64,000 nt of DNA from Microbacterium faecale (GTDB taxonomy: Bacteria; Actinomycetota; Actinomycetes; Actinomycetales; Microbacteriaceae): NCBI RefSeq assembly GCF_014640975.1, contig NZ_BMHO01000001.1:1312166-1376165 (forward strand), written 5' to 3'. The notes under the pieces were generated by a model. That model made no database searches. It was given only the letters and a program-made list of their open reading frames with translations, and was not told the DNA's origin. Positions 24,933-33,290 of this stretch are shown one piece after another. The position numbers and the translations under genes were made by a program. The first letter of the stretch is position 1. Each line of letters begins with the position of its first letter.

Positions 24933-24961
24933 GAATTCACATGAACCTAATCACAAGTGAA
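24933..24961. promoter_or_regulatory. Tandem palindromes, probable DeoR operators
   Basis: TTCACATGAA (24936-24945) and TCACAAGTGA (24951-24960) are each palindromic and lie between the divergent btpA-like and deoR genes. The 10-mer AATTCACATG (24934-24943) recurs at 25819-25828, upstream of the transporter operon. This supports a shared regulator. Confidence 0.55.
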
Positions 24962-25008
24962 CAAATAACACAAGCAACGATCCGTGCCGGATCGGAGAGG
25001 AGTACGCC

Positions 25009-25788
25009 ATGGCCATGGAGGCACAGGAACGACGTGCCCGCGTTGAGCAGCGGGTGCTTGCGGACGGAGAAGCGGAGTTTCGTACGCTGGCGCTGGAGTT
25101 CGATGTCTCGGAGATGACGATCCGTCGGGACATCGAACTCCTTGAAGAGAAGGGCAGCGTCCGGCGCGTCGTGGGTGGCGCGATCGCGGCGCGGGGAAAG
25201 GCATCCGAGCCGACGTTTACGTCGCGTGCTTTGACGGGCGCGCGGGAGAAGGCGCATATCGCCGCTGCCGCCATTGAGTTGTTGAATCCGGGCGAGACTG
25301 TCGTTCTCGACAGTGGTAGCACCGTCCTCGCCGTCGCGCGCGCGATCAAGGGGCGGGGGCTTGGGCTCACGATCATCACGCCCAGCATCCTCGTCGCGCT
25401 GGAGCTGCACGACGAGCCGAACACGAAAATCGTGATGACCGGGGGAATGGTGCGCCCCGGGGAGTTGAGCCTCATTGGTGCTCCCTCGGTGGCGTCACTC
25501 GCGGAGTACAACTGTGACGTGTTCGTGATGGGTGTTGCTGGGGTTGACGGCAAGCGCGGTCTCTCTGACTACAGCGCCGAGGAAGGTGCGGTGAAGAAAG
25601 CCGCGATTCAGGCCGCGGATCGCGTCTTCGTGGTTGCCGACGCATCGAAGCTCGGGCGAGTCCAACTGATGAACGTTGCGGCGCCTGGTGAGATTACGGC
25701 GCTTGTCACCGACGGCGATCCTGAGACCCCTGCTCTCTCTGGGTTCCGTGCCGCGGGCGTCGCTGTACAGTGCGTGCCAGCGCGTTGA
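25009..25788 (+). CDS. DeoR-family transcriptional repressor
   Basis: A 259-residue DeoR-type regulator. The helix-turn-helix (about 20-55) includes LALEFDVSEMTIRRDIELLEE and is followed by the family hinge VRRVVGGA. The C-terminal DeoR sensor domain shows DSGSTVLAVARAI, VMTGGMVRPGELSLIG and VADASKLGR, which bind phosphorylated sugars in known members. GAGGAG precedes the ATG; a second in-frame ATG lies two codons on. It most likely represses the surrounding cassette until a sugar phosphate made by the FGGY kinase appears. Confidence 0.92.
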   Translation: MAMEAQERRARVEQRVLADGEAEFRTLALEFDVSEMTIRRDIELLEEKGSVRRVVGGAIAARGKASEPTFTSRALTGAREKAHIAAAAIELLNPGETVVLDSGSTVLAVARAIKGRGLGLTIITPSILVALELHDEPNTKIVMTGGMVRPGELSLIGAPSVASLAEYNCDVFVMGVAGVDGKRGLSDYSAEEGAVKKAAIQAADRVFVVADASKLGRVQLMNVAAPGEITALVTDGDPETPALSGFRAAGVAVQCVPAR

Positions 25789-25818
25789 CGCTGGCGGTCC
25801 CGTTACTTCATTGTTGTA

Positions 25819-25869
25819 AATTCACATGCACGCACCTCGTTGACAAGTTGGCACAGGTGCATTTAGGTT
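25819..25869 (+). promoter_or_regulatory. Promoter and DeoR-like site upstream of the transporter operon
   Basis: AATTCACATG (25819-25828) repeats the site in front of deoR. It is followed by TTGACA (25840-25845) and, 18 bases on, TAGGTT (25864-25869) as possible -35 and -10 boxes. The ribosome site AAGGAG follows at 25926-25931. Confidence 0.45.
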
Positions 25870-25936
25870 CCAATGAGGTTGTAACTTAATCCCGACTCGC
25901 CAATGAGTTGAGGGAATCTCACACAAAGGAGTGCAC

Positions 25937-26974
25937 ATGCGTCGCAAACTTGTCCCGAGTCTGACGCTCGGGGCTGTCGCCCTACTTCCACTCGCCGGTT
26001 GCGGCACCGTCGGCGGCAGTGGAGAGGGAAACGGCGACAGTGAAGAGGTATCGCCGGAGGAGATGACGATGGTCACGGTCGTCAAGGTCACCGGCGTCGG
26101 GTGGTTCGACCGCATGGAGATCGGTGTCAACGAGTTCGCCGAGGAGACCGGTATCGACGCCCGTCAGGAAGGCGCTGACGACGCCAGTCCCGAGAAGCAG
26201 ATCCAGATCATCCAGGACCTCATTCCGCAGGCACCGACGGCCATCACTGTCGTTCCGAACGCACCGGAAGCGCTCGAGACGGTCCTCGAGCAGGCGCGGG
26301 AGCAGGGGATGATCGTGGTCACGCACGAGGCCGCTGGCATCACGAACGCCGACATCGACATTGAAGCCTTCGACAACACAGCCTACGGCGCACAGATCAT
26401 CGACAGTCTCGCCACGTGCATGGAGGAATCGGGAGAGTACGTCTCGTTCGTCGGAGGGTTGACCGCAAAGACCCACATGGAATGGGTCGGCGGTGCGCTC
26501 GAACGTCAAGAGGCCGAGTACCCGGACATGGCGCGCGTCGAGGACCCCATCGAGAGCAAGGAAGACGAGAACGTTGCGTACCAGCGCGCTAAGGAGTTGC
26601 TCTCGAAGTACCCGGACCTCAAAGGATTCCAGGGATCGGCCGGGACGGACATCGCCGGCATCGCTCGAGCGGTGCAGGAGGCCGGACTCGAGGACCGGGT
26701 CTGCGTGATGGGTACGAGCATTCCGTCTGTCGCGGAGAAGTACCTCGAGGACGGATCGATCGACAAGGCGTTCTTCTGGGATCCTGCGCTCGCGGGCAAA
26801 GCGCAGTTGAAGATCGCTGAGTTGCTTGCGAGCGGCGAGACGATCGAGGAGGGGACGGACCTCGGGATCGAGGGGTACGAGTCGCTGTCGAAACTCGATG
26901 GATTCGACAACGTGTTCGTCGGTGACGCGGCAATCGAAGTCGACGCGGACAACGTCGCAGACTTCGACTTCTAA
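25937..26974 (+). CDS. Sugar-type ABC transporter substrate-binding lipoprotein (CUT2, LsrB/RhaS-like)
   Basis: A 345-residue binding protein. A signal peptide ends in the lipobox LAGC (Cys about residue 21), followed by a Gly/Ser/Glu-rich linker, so it is tethered outside the membrane. The periplasmic-binding-protein type I fold is evident from KVTGVGWFDRMEIGVNEFAEE, IIQDLIPQAPTAITVVPNAPEAL and the C-terminus NVADFDF, which resembles the end of LsrB. The residues I recall as AI-2 contacts in LsrB are mostly different, so the ligand is probably another small sugar or polyol. AAGGAG fixes the ATG at 25937. Confidence 0.9.
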   Translation: MRRKLVPSLTLGAVALLPLAGCGTVGGSGEGNGDSEEVSPEEMTMVTVVKVTGVGWFDRMEIGVNEFAEETGIDARQEGADDASPEKQIQIIQDLIPQAPTAITVVPNAPEALETVLEQAREQGMIVVTHEAAGITNADIDIEAFDNTAYGAQIIDSLATCMEESGEYVSFVGGLTAKTHMEWVGGALERQEAEYPDMARVEDPIESKEDENVAYQRAKELLSKYPDLKGFQGSAGTDIAGIARAVQEAGLEDRVCVMGTSIPSVAEKYLEDGSIDKAFFWDPALAGKAQLKIAELLASGETIEEGTDLGIEGYESLSKLDGFDNVFVGDAAIEVDADNVADFDF

Positions 26975-26990
26975 CCTTCGCCCACCGCGT

Positions 26991-27020
26991 GGTGGTGGAG
27001 GCCGTGCGTGCTCCACCACC
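26991..27020 (+). terminator. Intercistronic hairpin after the binding-protein gene
   Basis: GGTGGTGGAG (26991-27000) and CTCCACCACC (27011-27020) form a perfect 10-bp stem with a 10-base loop and no U tract, only 13 bases before the ATPase start. Such hairpins after binding-protein genes usually protect the upstream mRNA and attenuate, rather than end, transcription. Confidence 0.6.
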
Positions 27021-27032
27021 GAAAGGACAACT

Positions 27033-28535
27033 ATGCCCGATCGCAATCACCCGCCCGTTCTCGAGGTGCGCGGCATCGTCAAAGTGTTCGGCGGCGTCAC
27101 AGCACTCGACGAAGTGTCGATGACGCTCCTGCCGGGTCGCGTGCACTGTCTTGCTGGCGAGAACGGGAGCGGAAAGTCGACGCTGATCAAGATCATCAGC
27201 GGCGTCGAGTCGCCGGAAGCCGGCGAGATCGTCATCGACGGCGAGGTGATCAGCCGCATGACCCCTGCTCGTGCGCTCCGCGCAGGCATTCAAGTCATCT
27301 ACCAGGACTTTTCACTCTTTCCCAATCTCACCGTTGCGGAGAACATCGTCCTTCCGGCGGCGATTGCCGCGCGGAAGAAGATGTTCAATCGGGCGCGCAG
27401 CCGCCCCGATGCCGAACGCATCGTCGACGAGCTCGGGCTCGCGCTGAACTTAGACGCTGACGTAGAAACGCTCTCCGTTGCCGATCGCCAGCTCACCGCG
27501 ATCTGTCGGGCACTGGTGCAGGACGCGCGCATCATCTTCATGGACGAGCCGACGACGGCGCTCACGCGTTCGGAGGTGCAGCGGCTCTTCGCGCTCGTGC
27601 GGACACTGCAGGAACGCGATGTCGCGCTCGTGTTCGTCAGCCATAAACTCGATGAGGTCCTCGAGGTCTCGCACGACATCACGGTACTCCGCAGCGGCCA
27701 GCTCGTCGCAAGCGGGTCGGCTCGCGACTACAGCATCGCCTCGCTCACCGTCGCCATGACCGGCAGTGAAGTCGATGCCGCGCGACTCGTCAATGACGTT
27801 GCCGACGCTCGTTCCAAGCTGCTTACTGTGTCGAAGCTCACGCTCCCCGGGGCATTCAACGACGTCACTTTCGGCGTGGCCCCGGGCGAAATCATCGGGA
27901 TCACGGGGCTCCTCGGTTCGGGAAGGGGAGAGATCGTCGAAGCGCTGTTCGGCCTCCTCAAACCCGAATCAGGGACTGTGGCCGTCAACGGACAGAAGCT
28001 GCGCCCCGGCAGCATCCGCGCATCGATCGCGGCCGGGATCGGATACGTGCCCGAAGACCGGCTGACGCAGGGACTCTTCCTGGAGAAGTCGATCGCTGAC
28101 AACATCGTTGCCGCTTCGCTCGACAAACACGCGCGTGGCAAGATCGTGCTCAGTCAGAAGCGCATCGCCGAAACGATCTCGACGCTGTTCACGCGGCTGA
28201 GGATCAAGGCGCCAAGCGTCGCTGCGCCCGTCCGATCGCTATCCGGCGGCAACGCACAGCGCGTCGTCCTCGCGAAGTGGCTTGCCATGAAGCCGAAGAT
28301 TCTCATTCTCAATGGGCCCACTGTGGGTGTCGATGTCGGTTCGAAGAGCGAGATCCTCACTCTCCTGCGTCAGGCGGCTAGCGAGGGCATGGGCGTCGTC
28401 ATGATCTCCGACGACGTGCCAGAGCTCGTGTCGATCTGCCATCGGGTGCTCATCGTGCGTCGGGGGTCGATTGTCGACGAGTTCGCCGGCGAGCAGATCG
28501 ACGAACAGCACATTCAGGAGGTGATGGCGGCATGA
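27033..28535 (+). CDS. Sugar ABC transporter ATPase with two fused ABC domains (CUT2)
   Basis: A 500-residue duplicated ATPase like RbsA or LsrA. Domain 1 (about 8-240) has Walker A GENGSGKST, Q loop QVIYQDFS and Walker B IIFMDEPTTAL, but its signature reads LSVADRQ. Domain 2 (about 260-495) has a degenerate Walker A (GLLGSGRGE) and a good signature (LSGGNAQR). Its Walker B reads LILNGPTVGVD: Asp and Glu are replaced by Asn and Gly. One composite site should therefore hydrolyse ATP. It overlaps the first permease gene by 4 bases. Confidence 0.92.
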   Translation: MPDRNHPPVLEVRGIVKVFGGVTALDEVSMTLLPGRVHCLAGENGSGKSTLIKIISGVESPEAGEIVIDGEVISRMTPARALRAGIQVIYQDFSLFPNLTVAENIVLPAAIAARKKMFNRARSRPDAERIVDELGLALNLDADVETLSVADRQLTAICRALVQDARIIFMDEPTTALTRSEVQRLFALVRTLQERDVALVFVSHKLDEVLEVSHDITVLRSGQLVASGSARDYSIASLTVAMTGSEVDAARLVNDVADARSKLLTVSKLTLPGAFNDVTFGVAPGEIIGITGLLGSGRGEIVEALFGLLKPESGTVAVNGQKLRPGSIRASIAAGIGYVPEDRLTQGLFLEKSIADNIVAASLDKHARGKIVLSQKRIAETISTLFTRLRIKAPSVAAPVRSLSGGNAQRVVLAKWLAMKPKILILNGPTVGVDVGSKSEILTLLRQAASEGMGVVMISDDVPELVSICHRVLIVRRGSIVDEFAGEQIDEQHIQEVMAA

Positions 28536-29563
28536 CGTCCTCAACACGTGCCCGGTCGCTCGGATCACGCCTCGCCGGGGCGAACAACGAAGGGATGTTG
28601 GCGATCATCATCCTGGTGCTCGTCGTCGTGATGAGCATCGTGAGCCCCTCGTTCTTCACTGTCCACACGCTGTTCTCGATCGTGCGTTCGGCACTCGTGC
28701 CCACTGTGCTCGCCATCGCAGTGTTGCTCGTGATCATCTCCGGAGGCATCGACGTATCGTTCGCCGCAATCGCGATCTTCGCCGCGTATACGACAGTCCA
28801 TCTCGCCCAGGCGGGGCAGTTCGACCCCGGCATCATCGGAGTTCTCGTGTTCGCGTGCCTCGTCGGGGCAGCCCTGGGCGCCGTCAACGGCGCCGTCATC
28901 GCCCGGTTCAGATTACCGACGCTGATCGTCACCCTTGCGACCCAGGGCATCTTCCGCGGCATCCTGCTCGTGTACGTCGGCTCTAGGTACATCGCTGAGC
29001 TACCCGCCAGCATGGCGAGCCTCTCGACGGCGAATCTCATCGCCCTCGAGGGCAGCCGCTCCTACCTGCACCTGCTCGTGGTGCCGGTGGCCGTCCTCGT
29101 TCTGCTGACCGCTTGGGTGCTGCGCAGGACGATGTTCGGTCGCGGCATCTATGCGATCGGCGGTGATACGGAGGCTGCGCGACGTGCCGGATTTCCTGTC
29201 GTGCGGTTCCAGATCATGCTCTACGTCCTGGTCGGCGCGATCGCTGCGGTCGGCGGGCTCATTCATGTGATCTTGAACCGCAACGCGAACCCGCAGGACA
29301 TCATGGGTACCGAACTCGACGTGATCGCCGCAGTCGTCTTGGGAGGCGCGTCCGTCTTCGGCGGCCGGGGCTCAGTACTCGGAACCGTCCTCGGAGTGGT
29401 CCTGGTGCAGCTGATCAACAACAGCCTCCTCCTCATGGGCGTGCCCACGGCATGGCAACGCGCTGCTGTCGGGCTTCTGCTCGTCGTCGGTGTGGGCATC
29501 CAGGCCATCTCGGCTCGCCGTGCGTCGCGTCGCACATTCGTCATCGACACAGCGGAGGTGTAG
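28532..29563 (+). CDS. Sugar ABC transporter permease (CUT2) 1
   Basis: A 343-residue protein with about 9-10 hydrophobic helices and the BPD_transp_2 signature of CUT2 permeases: ISGGIDVSFAAIA in the first half and NPQDIMGTELDVIAAVVLGGASVFGGRGSVLGTV-like blocks in the second. It pairs with the next gene as a heterodimeric channel, as LsrC with LsrD. Its start overlaps the ATPase stop (ATGA). Confidence 0.92.
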   Translation: MTSSTRARSLGSRLAGANNEGMLAIIILVLVVVMSIVSPSFFTVHTLFSIVRSALVPTVLAIAVLLVIISGGIDVSFAAIAIFAAYTTVHLAQAGQFDPGIIGVLVFACLVGAALGAVNGAVIARFRLPTLIVTLATQGIFRGILLVYVGSRYIAELPASMASLSTANLIALEGSRSYLHLLVVPVAVLVLLTAWVLRRTMFGRGIYAIGGDTEAARRAGFPVVRFQIMLYVLVGAIAAVGGLIHVILNRNANPQDIMGTELDVIAAVVLGGASVFGGRGSVLGTVLGVVLVQLINNSLLLMGVPTAWQRAAVGLLLVVGVGIQAISARRASRRTFVIDTAEV

Positions 29564-29566
29564 CCC

Positions 29567-30700
29567 ATGCCTACTCGTTCTCAGGGGAGCTCACTCGGGG
29601 TGCTCAATTCGCGCGTCGACAATATTGTGCGGACCTGGATCGCGAACCTTCACGTCGACCGCGGAATCGGTCGGATGGTCCTGCTTCTCGTCATCGCGTT
29701 CGGGGTGTTCGCGGCTCTCAATCCCCGGGTGTTCCTCAATCCGCTGAACCTGCAGAACATTATGGTGTCTGCGCCCGAGGTCGGACTATTGGCTATTGCG
29801 ATGACACTTGCGATGCTGACGGGCGGAATCGACCTGTCGCTCGTCTCGATCGCGAACCTCACGGCCATTACGATCAGCACGATGTACGCGGGGCTCGCTG
29901 CGAGCGACCCCGCGCTCGCCGAGTCTCTCGGTGGGATGATTGTCGTCGTCGGCGTCGCCGTCGGCGTCGGAGCAGGTCTCATCAACGCGGTGCTGATCAG
30001 CACCGTTGGAATTGCGCCGATCCTCGCGACGCTCGCGACGATGCAGATCTTCAACGGACTAGCCATCGTGTGGACAGGCGGCAGGACCCTCTACGGCGCG
30101 CCCGAAATCCTCGGGGGAGTGGGCCAGTCGACAGTCGCTGGCATCCCTGTTCTATTCCTGATCTTCGTGGTCGTTGCAATCGCAATCGGCGTGCTGATCG
30201 GCCGCACGCCCTTCGGGCGTAAGACGCAGCTGCAGGGGTCGAATCCCGCAGCCGCCCGTTACTCCGGGATCCGCAGCGCCTCCGTGCTCTACGGGACATA
30301 CGTTACGACGGGACTCCTCGGAGGCCTCGCCGGCGTGCTGTTTGTCACGCGTAATCCTACGGCGAGCGCCGACTACGGCACCTCGTATGTTCTGCTCGTG
30401 ATCGTCATCGCCGTCCTCGGCGGAACGAATCCGATGGGTGGGTTCGCAACGGTGACCGGTGTTGTGCTGGCCACGCTCGTCCTGCAGGTCGTGCAATCGG
30501 GTTTCAACGCAATCCGGCTTTCCTCGTACGAGTACTCGATCGCTCAGGGTGTCATCCTCATCGGCGTCATGGTGTTCGACCAGGTCAGATTTCGACGTCG
30601 GGGCCGATACGTTCCGTCGACCCAGACCCGAAATATCGCGTCGCTCTCCGGCGTGGGAAACGACACGAAGAAGCGATTCGACGAGGTGAAGAGCACGTGA
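29567..30700 (+). CDS. Sugar ABC transporter permease (CUT2) 2
   Basis: A 377-residue permease. Conserved blocks are LTGGIDLSLVSIANLTA, TVGIAPILATLATMQIFNGLAI and YVLLVIVIAVLGGTNPMGGFATVTG. About 9-10 helices are followed by a hydrophilic C-terminal tail of about 35 residues. It begins three bases after the first permease gene and overlaps the kinase gene start (GTGA). Confidence 0.92.
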   Translation: MPTRSQGSSLGVLNSRVDNIVRTWIANLHVDRGIGRMVLLLVIAFGVFAALNPRVFLNPLNLQNIMVSAPEVGLLAIAMTLAMLTGGIDLSLVSIANLTAITISTMYAGLAASDPALAESLGGMIVVVGVAVGVGAGLINAVLISTVGIAPILATLATMQIFNGLAIVWTGGRTLYGAPEILGGVGQSTVAGIPVLFLIFVVVAIAIGVLIGRTPFGRKTQLQGSNPAAARYSGIRSASVLYGTYVTTGLLGGLAGVLFVTRNPTASADYGTSYVLLVIVIAVLGGTNPMGGFATVTGVVLATLVLQVVQSGFNAIRLSSYEYSIAQGVILIGVMVFDQVRFRRRGRYVPSTQTRNIASLSGVGNDTKKRFDEVKST

Positions 30701-32214
30701 CCGGCTTGTTGATCGGTATCGATGTAGGCACGTACGAGACGAAAGGGGTTCTTGTCGACACTGTCGGCGTCGTGCACGCGACGGCACGCGCCCGACACAG
30801 CGTCAGTACGCCGCGACCGGGGCACGTCGAGCACGACGCCCTCGATGTGTGGTGGGGTGATTTCACGGCCGTTTCCCGGGAGCTGATGCAGAACGCAGGC
30901 GGCCACAGGATCCTCGCAGTGGCGTGCAGTGCGATCGGTCCGTGTGTGCTTCCCGTCGATGCACAGCTGAATCCACTGCGACCCGCGATTCTGTACGGGG
31001 TAGATACGCGCGCCACCCGCCAGATCGTCGACTTCGAGCGCCGCATGGGACGCGACGAGATCATGCGACGGTCCGGCAACACACTCACGAGCCAGTCGGC
31101 CGGTCCGAAGGTCGCATGGATTCGAGAGAATGAATCCGATGTCGCTCGTGCAACCCGCTGGTACATGACGAGCCAGAGCTTCCTCGTCGCCAAGCTGACA
31201 GGAGAGGTCGTCATGGATCACGCGACTGCGGGATACTACCATCCCTTCTACGACCTGTCCGCACGGCGCTGGAACCTTGACGGTTTCGATGACGTCCTCA
31301 GCGTCGACCAGCTGCCGGACATCGGATGGTCGAGTGACATCGCGGGGCTCGTCACGGCAGCAGGCTCCGCCGAGACGGGGATCCCCGAAGGCACGCCTGT
31401 GATGGTGGGGACGACGGATGCTGTTGCCGAGGCAGTCGGGTCGTCAGTGCTCGACGACGGAGACTTGATGCTCATGTACGGCTCGAGTGGATATATGATC
31501 CGCGTGACGCCCGAGCCCGTCGTCGACGACACCCTGTGGTCGGCGCCGTTTGCCTTCCCTGGCCTTTACGTGCTCGCCGCGGGCACCTCAACCGCGGGTA
31601 CGGCGACACGCTGGGCAGCGGGCCTGCTGGGACTCGATGACGGAGCCGGCGATACGGCGATGTTCGGCCGGTTCATGGAGCTGGTGCACGCCGCCGAGCC
31701 CGGCTCAGGGGGAGCGCTGCATCTACCGCACTTGAGCGGCGAACGCACGCCGTTCCATGATCCGGGTGCGCGAGGGTCTCTCACCGGGTTGTCGCTGACA
31801 ACAGGGCGCGCCGAGTTCGCGCGTGCTGTCGTCGAGGGAGTTGCGCATTCGGTCGCCGCTGCCGTGGCCGCGTATGGCCACGTCGACATGCCACCCCGCC
31901 GCGTCGTAGCGATCGGGGGCGGCACGAAGAACGACGTGCTCGTGCAGGCGGTCAGTGATCTCCTCCGCTTCGAGCAGAACTGCGCCTCGACGGTCGGCGC
32001 GGCGTATGGCAACGCCGTTATCGCCGCGCTGGGCATCGGTGTGACGACGAAGACGAACGTCCGCGAGCAGTGGATCGCCGTCAACACGACCGTTGTCCCC
32101 CGGCCCGACACCGATCCAGCAGTTGAGGCGTTGCGTCGCGCGCACGACGAGTACTTGTCGACATACCGTGCGCTGCGCGCAATGCGACGAGACGACGATG
32201 GGACGAACGCATGA
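30697..32214 (+). CDS. FGGY-family carbohydrate kinase
   Basis: A 505-residue FGGY kinase (xylulokinase/LsrK-like). The N-terminal phosphate loop is GIDVGTYETKG, the catalytic Asp lies in MVGTTDAVAEAVG, and the C-terminal adenosine loop is AIGGGTKNDVLVQAVSDLL. It should phosphorylate the imported compound at a terminal hydroxyl, trapping it and perhaps producing the DeoR effector. It starts with GTG overlapping the permease stop and ends overlapping the M29-type gene. Substrate specificity cannot be read from the sequence. Confidence 0.92.
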   Translation: MTGLLIGIDVGTYETKGVLVDTVGVVHATARARHSVSTPRPGHVEHDALDVWWGDFTAVSRELMQNAGGHRILAVACSAIGPCVLPVDAQLNPLRPAILYGVDTRATRQIVDFERRMGRDEIMRRSGNTLTSQSAGPKVAWIRENESDVARATRWYMTSQSFLVAKLTGEVVMDHATAGYYHPFYDLSARRWNLDGFDDVLSVDQLPDIGWSSDIAGLVTAAGSAETGIPEGTPVMVGTTDAVAEAVGSSVLDDGDLMLMYGSSGYMIRVTPEPVVDDTLWSAPFAFPGLYVLAAGTSTAGTATRWAAGLLGLDDGAGDTAMFGRFMELVHAAEPGSGGALHLPHLSGERTPFHDPGARGSLTGLSLTTGRAEFARAVVEGVAHSVAAAVAAYGHVDMPPRRVVAIGGGTKNDVLVQAVSDLLRFEQNCASTVGAAYGNAVIAALGIGVTTKTNVREQWIAVNTTVVPRPDTDPAVEALRRAHDEYLSTYRALRAMRRDDDGTNA

Positions 32215-33290
32215 GCAGATGGCCCGAACTGGCCGCCCACCTCGCCACAGTGAATGAAGTGAGTGAGGGAACGCGCGTTAGCGTATTCATGACGTCGACT
32301 GCCGTCGCCGACGCTGCTGGAGCGTTCGTGCGCGAGGTTTATCGCCGCGGAGGTCTGCCACAGGTCCAACTGATCGACGAGATGTACGACCGGGACGCTC
32401 TTGACTTCGCGTCCGATGACGTTCTCGGTACGCCGGGACCGTTAGAGCTCGCGGCGATGAACTGGGCCGATGTCCATGTGTCGTTCCGCGGAATGGTCGT
32501 GCCGCCCGACACCATCGACGGAGGTCGCCTCAGTCTGCAGCGCGCAGGCAAGGGTGCCGTGTCCACGGCGCGCTGGCAGAACACGCGATGGACCCTGGTG
32601 CGTGTGCCGAGTCCGGAGTGGGCAGAGCAGATCGGGGTGAGCGACGTTGACTTGACGGCGGAGTTCTTTGCATCGACTCTCGCCGACTGGCCCGCGCACC
32701 GCCGGTCGCTAGACGAACTGTGCGCAGAGCTCGGCGCGACGCGGGTGGTGAAGATTCAAGACTCAGACACCGACCTCACGCTCAACTGTCGTGGCCGTAT
32801 CTGGGTGCCTTTCGCTGGCGAAGCGAATCTGCCCGATGGGGAGGTCGCGACGGCTCCCATCGAAGACGGCGTCGATGGTCACATTCGGTTCCCCGGCACG
32901 TTCTGGTTCGGCGGAGCACGCATCACAGGGCTCGAGCTCGACTTCGCGAGAGGAATCGTCACCGACGCGCGTGCACACGAGGGCGGCGAGTTCGTCACGC
33001 GGCTTCTGGACACGCCCGGCGCGCGTACCGTCGGAGAACTCGGCATCGGTACCAATCCCGCGATGACAACGCTGACCGGCGATCTTCTGCTCGACGAGAA
33101 GATCCTCGGCACAGTGCACATCGCGCTCGGGCGGTCGTACCCGCAATGCGGTGGTCTCAACGACTCGGCGATCCACTGGGATATCGTCAAGGACCTCCGC
33201 GGTGGCGGCAGTCTCCTCGCCGACGACACGCCACTCATTGAGCACGGTCACGTCTTGCCTACGCTTAGGCGCGATTACTCCCGGAGGTAG
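32211..33290 (+). CDS. M29-type (AmpS/AmpT-like) metallohydrolase in a sugar operon
   Basis: A 359-residue protein of the M29 thermophilic aminopeptidase family. The metal ligands known from AmpS/AmpT are present: E211 (GEVATAP), E276 (VGELGIGTN), H303 (GTVHIALG), Y310 (RSYP), H322 and D324 (IHWDIV). Classical members cleave N-terminal residues from peptides; the same fold also includes the ring-cleaving dioxygenase NicX, so another chemistry is possible. It is last in the operon and overlaps the kinase gene by 4 bases. Its role in a sugar pathway is unexplained. Confidence 0.85.
   Translation: MSRWPELAAHLATVNEVSEGTRVSVFMTSTAVADAAGAFVREVYRRGGLPQVQLIDEMYDRDALDFASDDVLGTPGPLELAAMNWADVHVSFRGMVVPPDTIDGGRLSLQRAGKGAVSTARWQNTRWTLVRVPSPEWAEQIGVSDVDLTAEFFASTLADWPAHRRSLDELCAELGATRVVKIQDSDTDLTLNCRGRIWVPFAGEANLPDGEVATAPIEDGVDGHIRFPGTFWFGGARITGLELDFARGIVTDARAHEGGEFVTRLLDTPGARTVGELGIGTNPAMTTLTGDLLLDEKILGTVHIALGRSYPQCGGLNDSAIHWDIVKDLRGGGSLLADDTPLIEHGHVLPTLRRDYSRR

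Noticed and set aside
22221..33290. Reading the cassette as a true AI-2 (Lsr) quorum-signal system
   Set aside because: Kinase, transporter and binding-protein families are similar, but LsrR (SorC type), LsrF and LsrG are missing. The recalled AI-2 contact residues are not kept.
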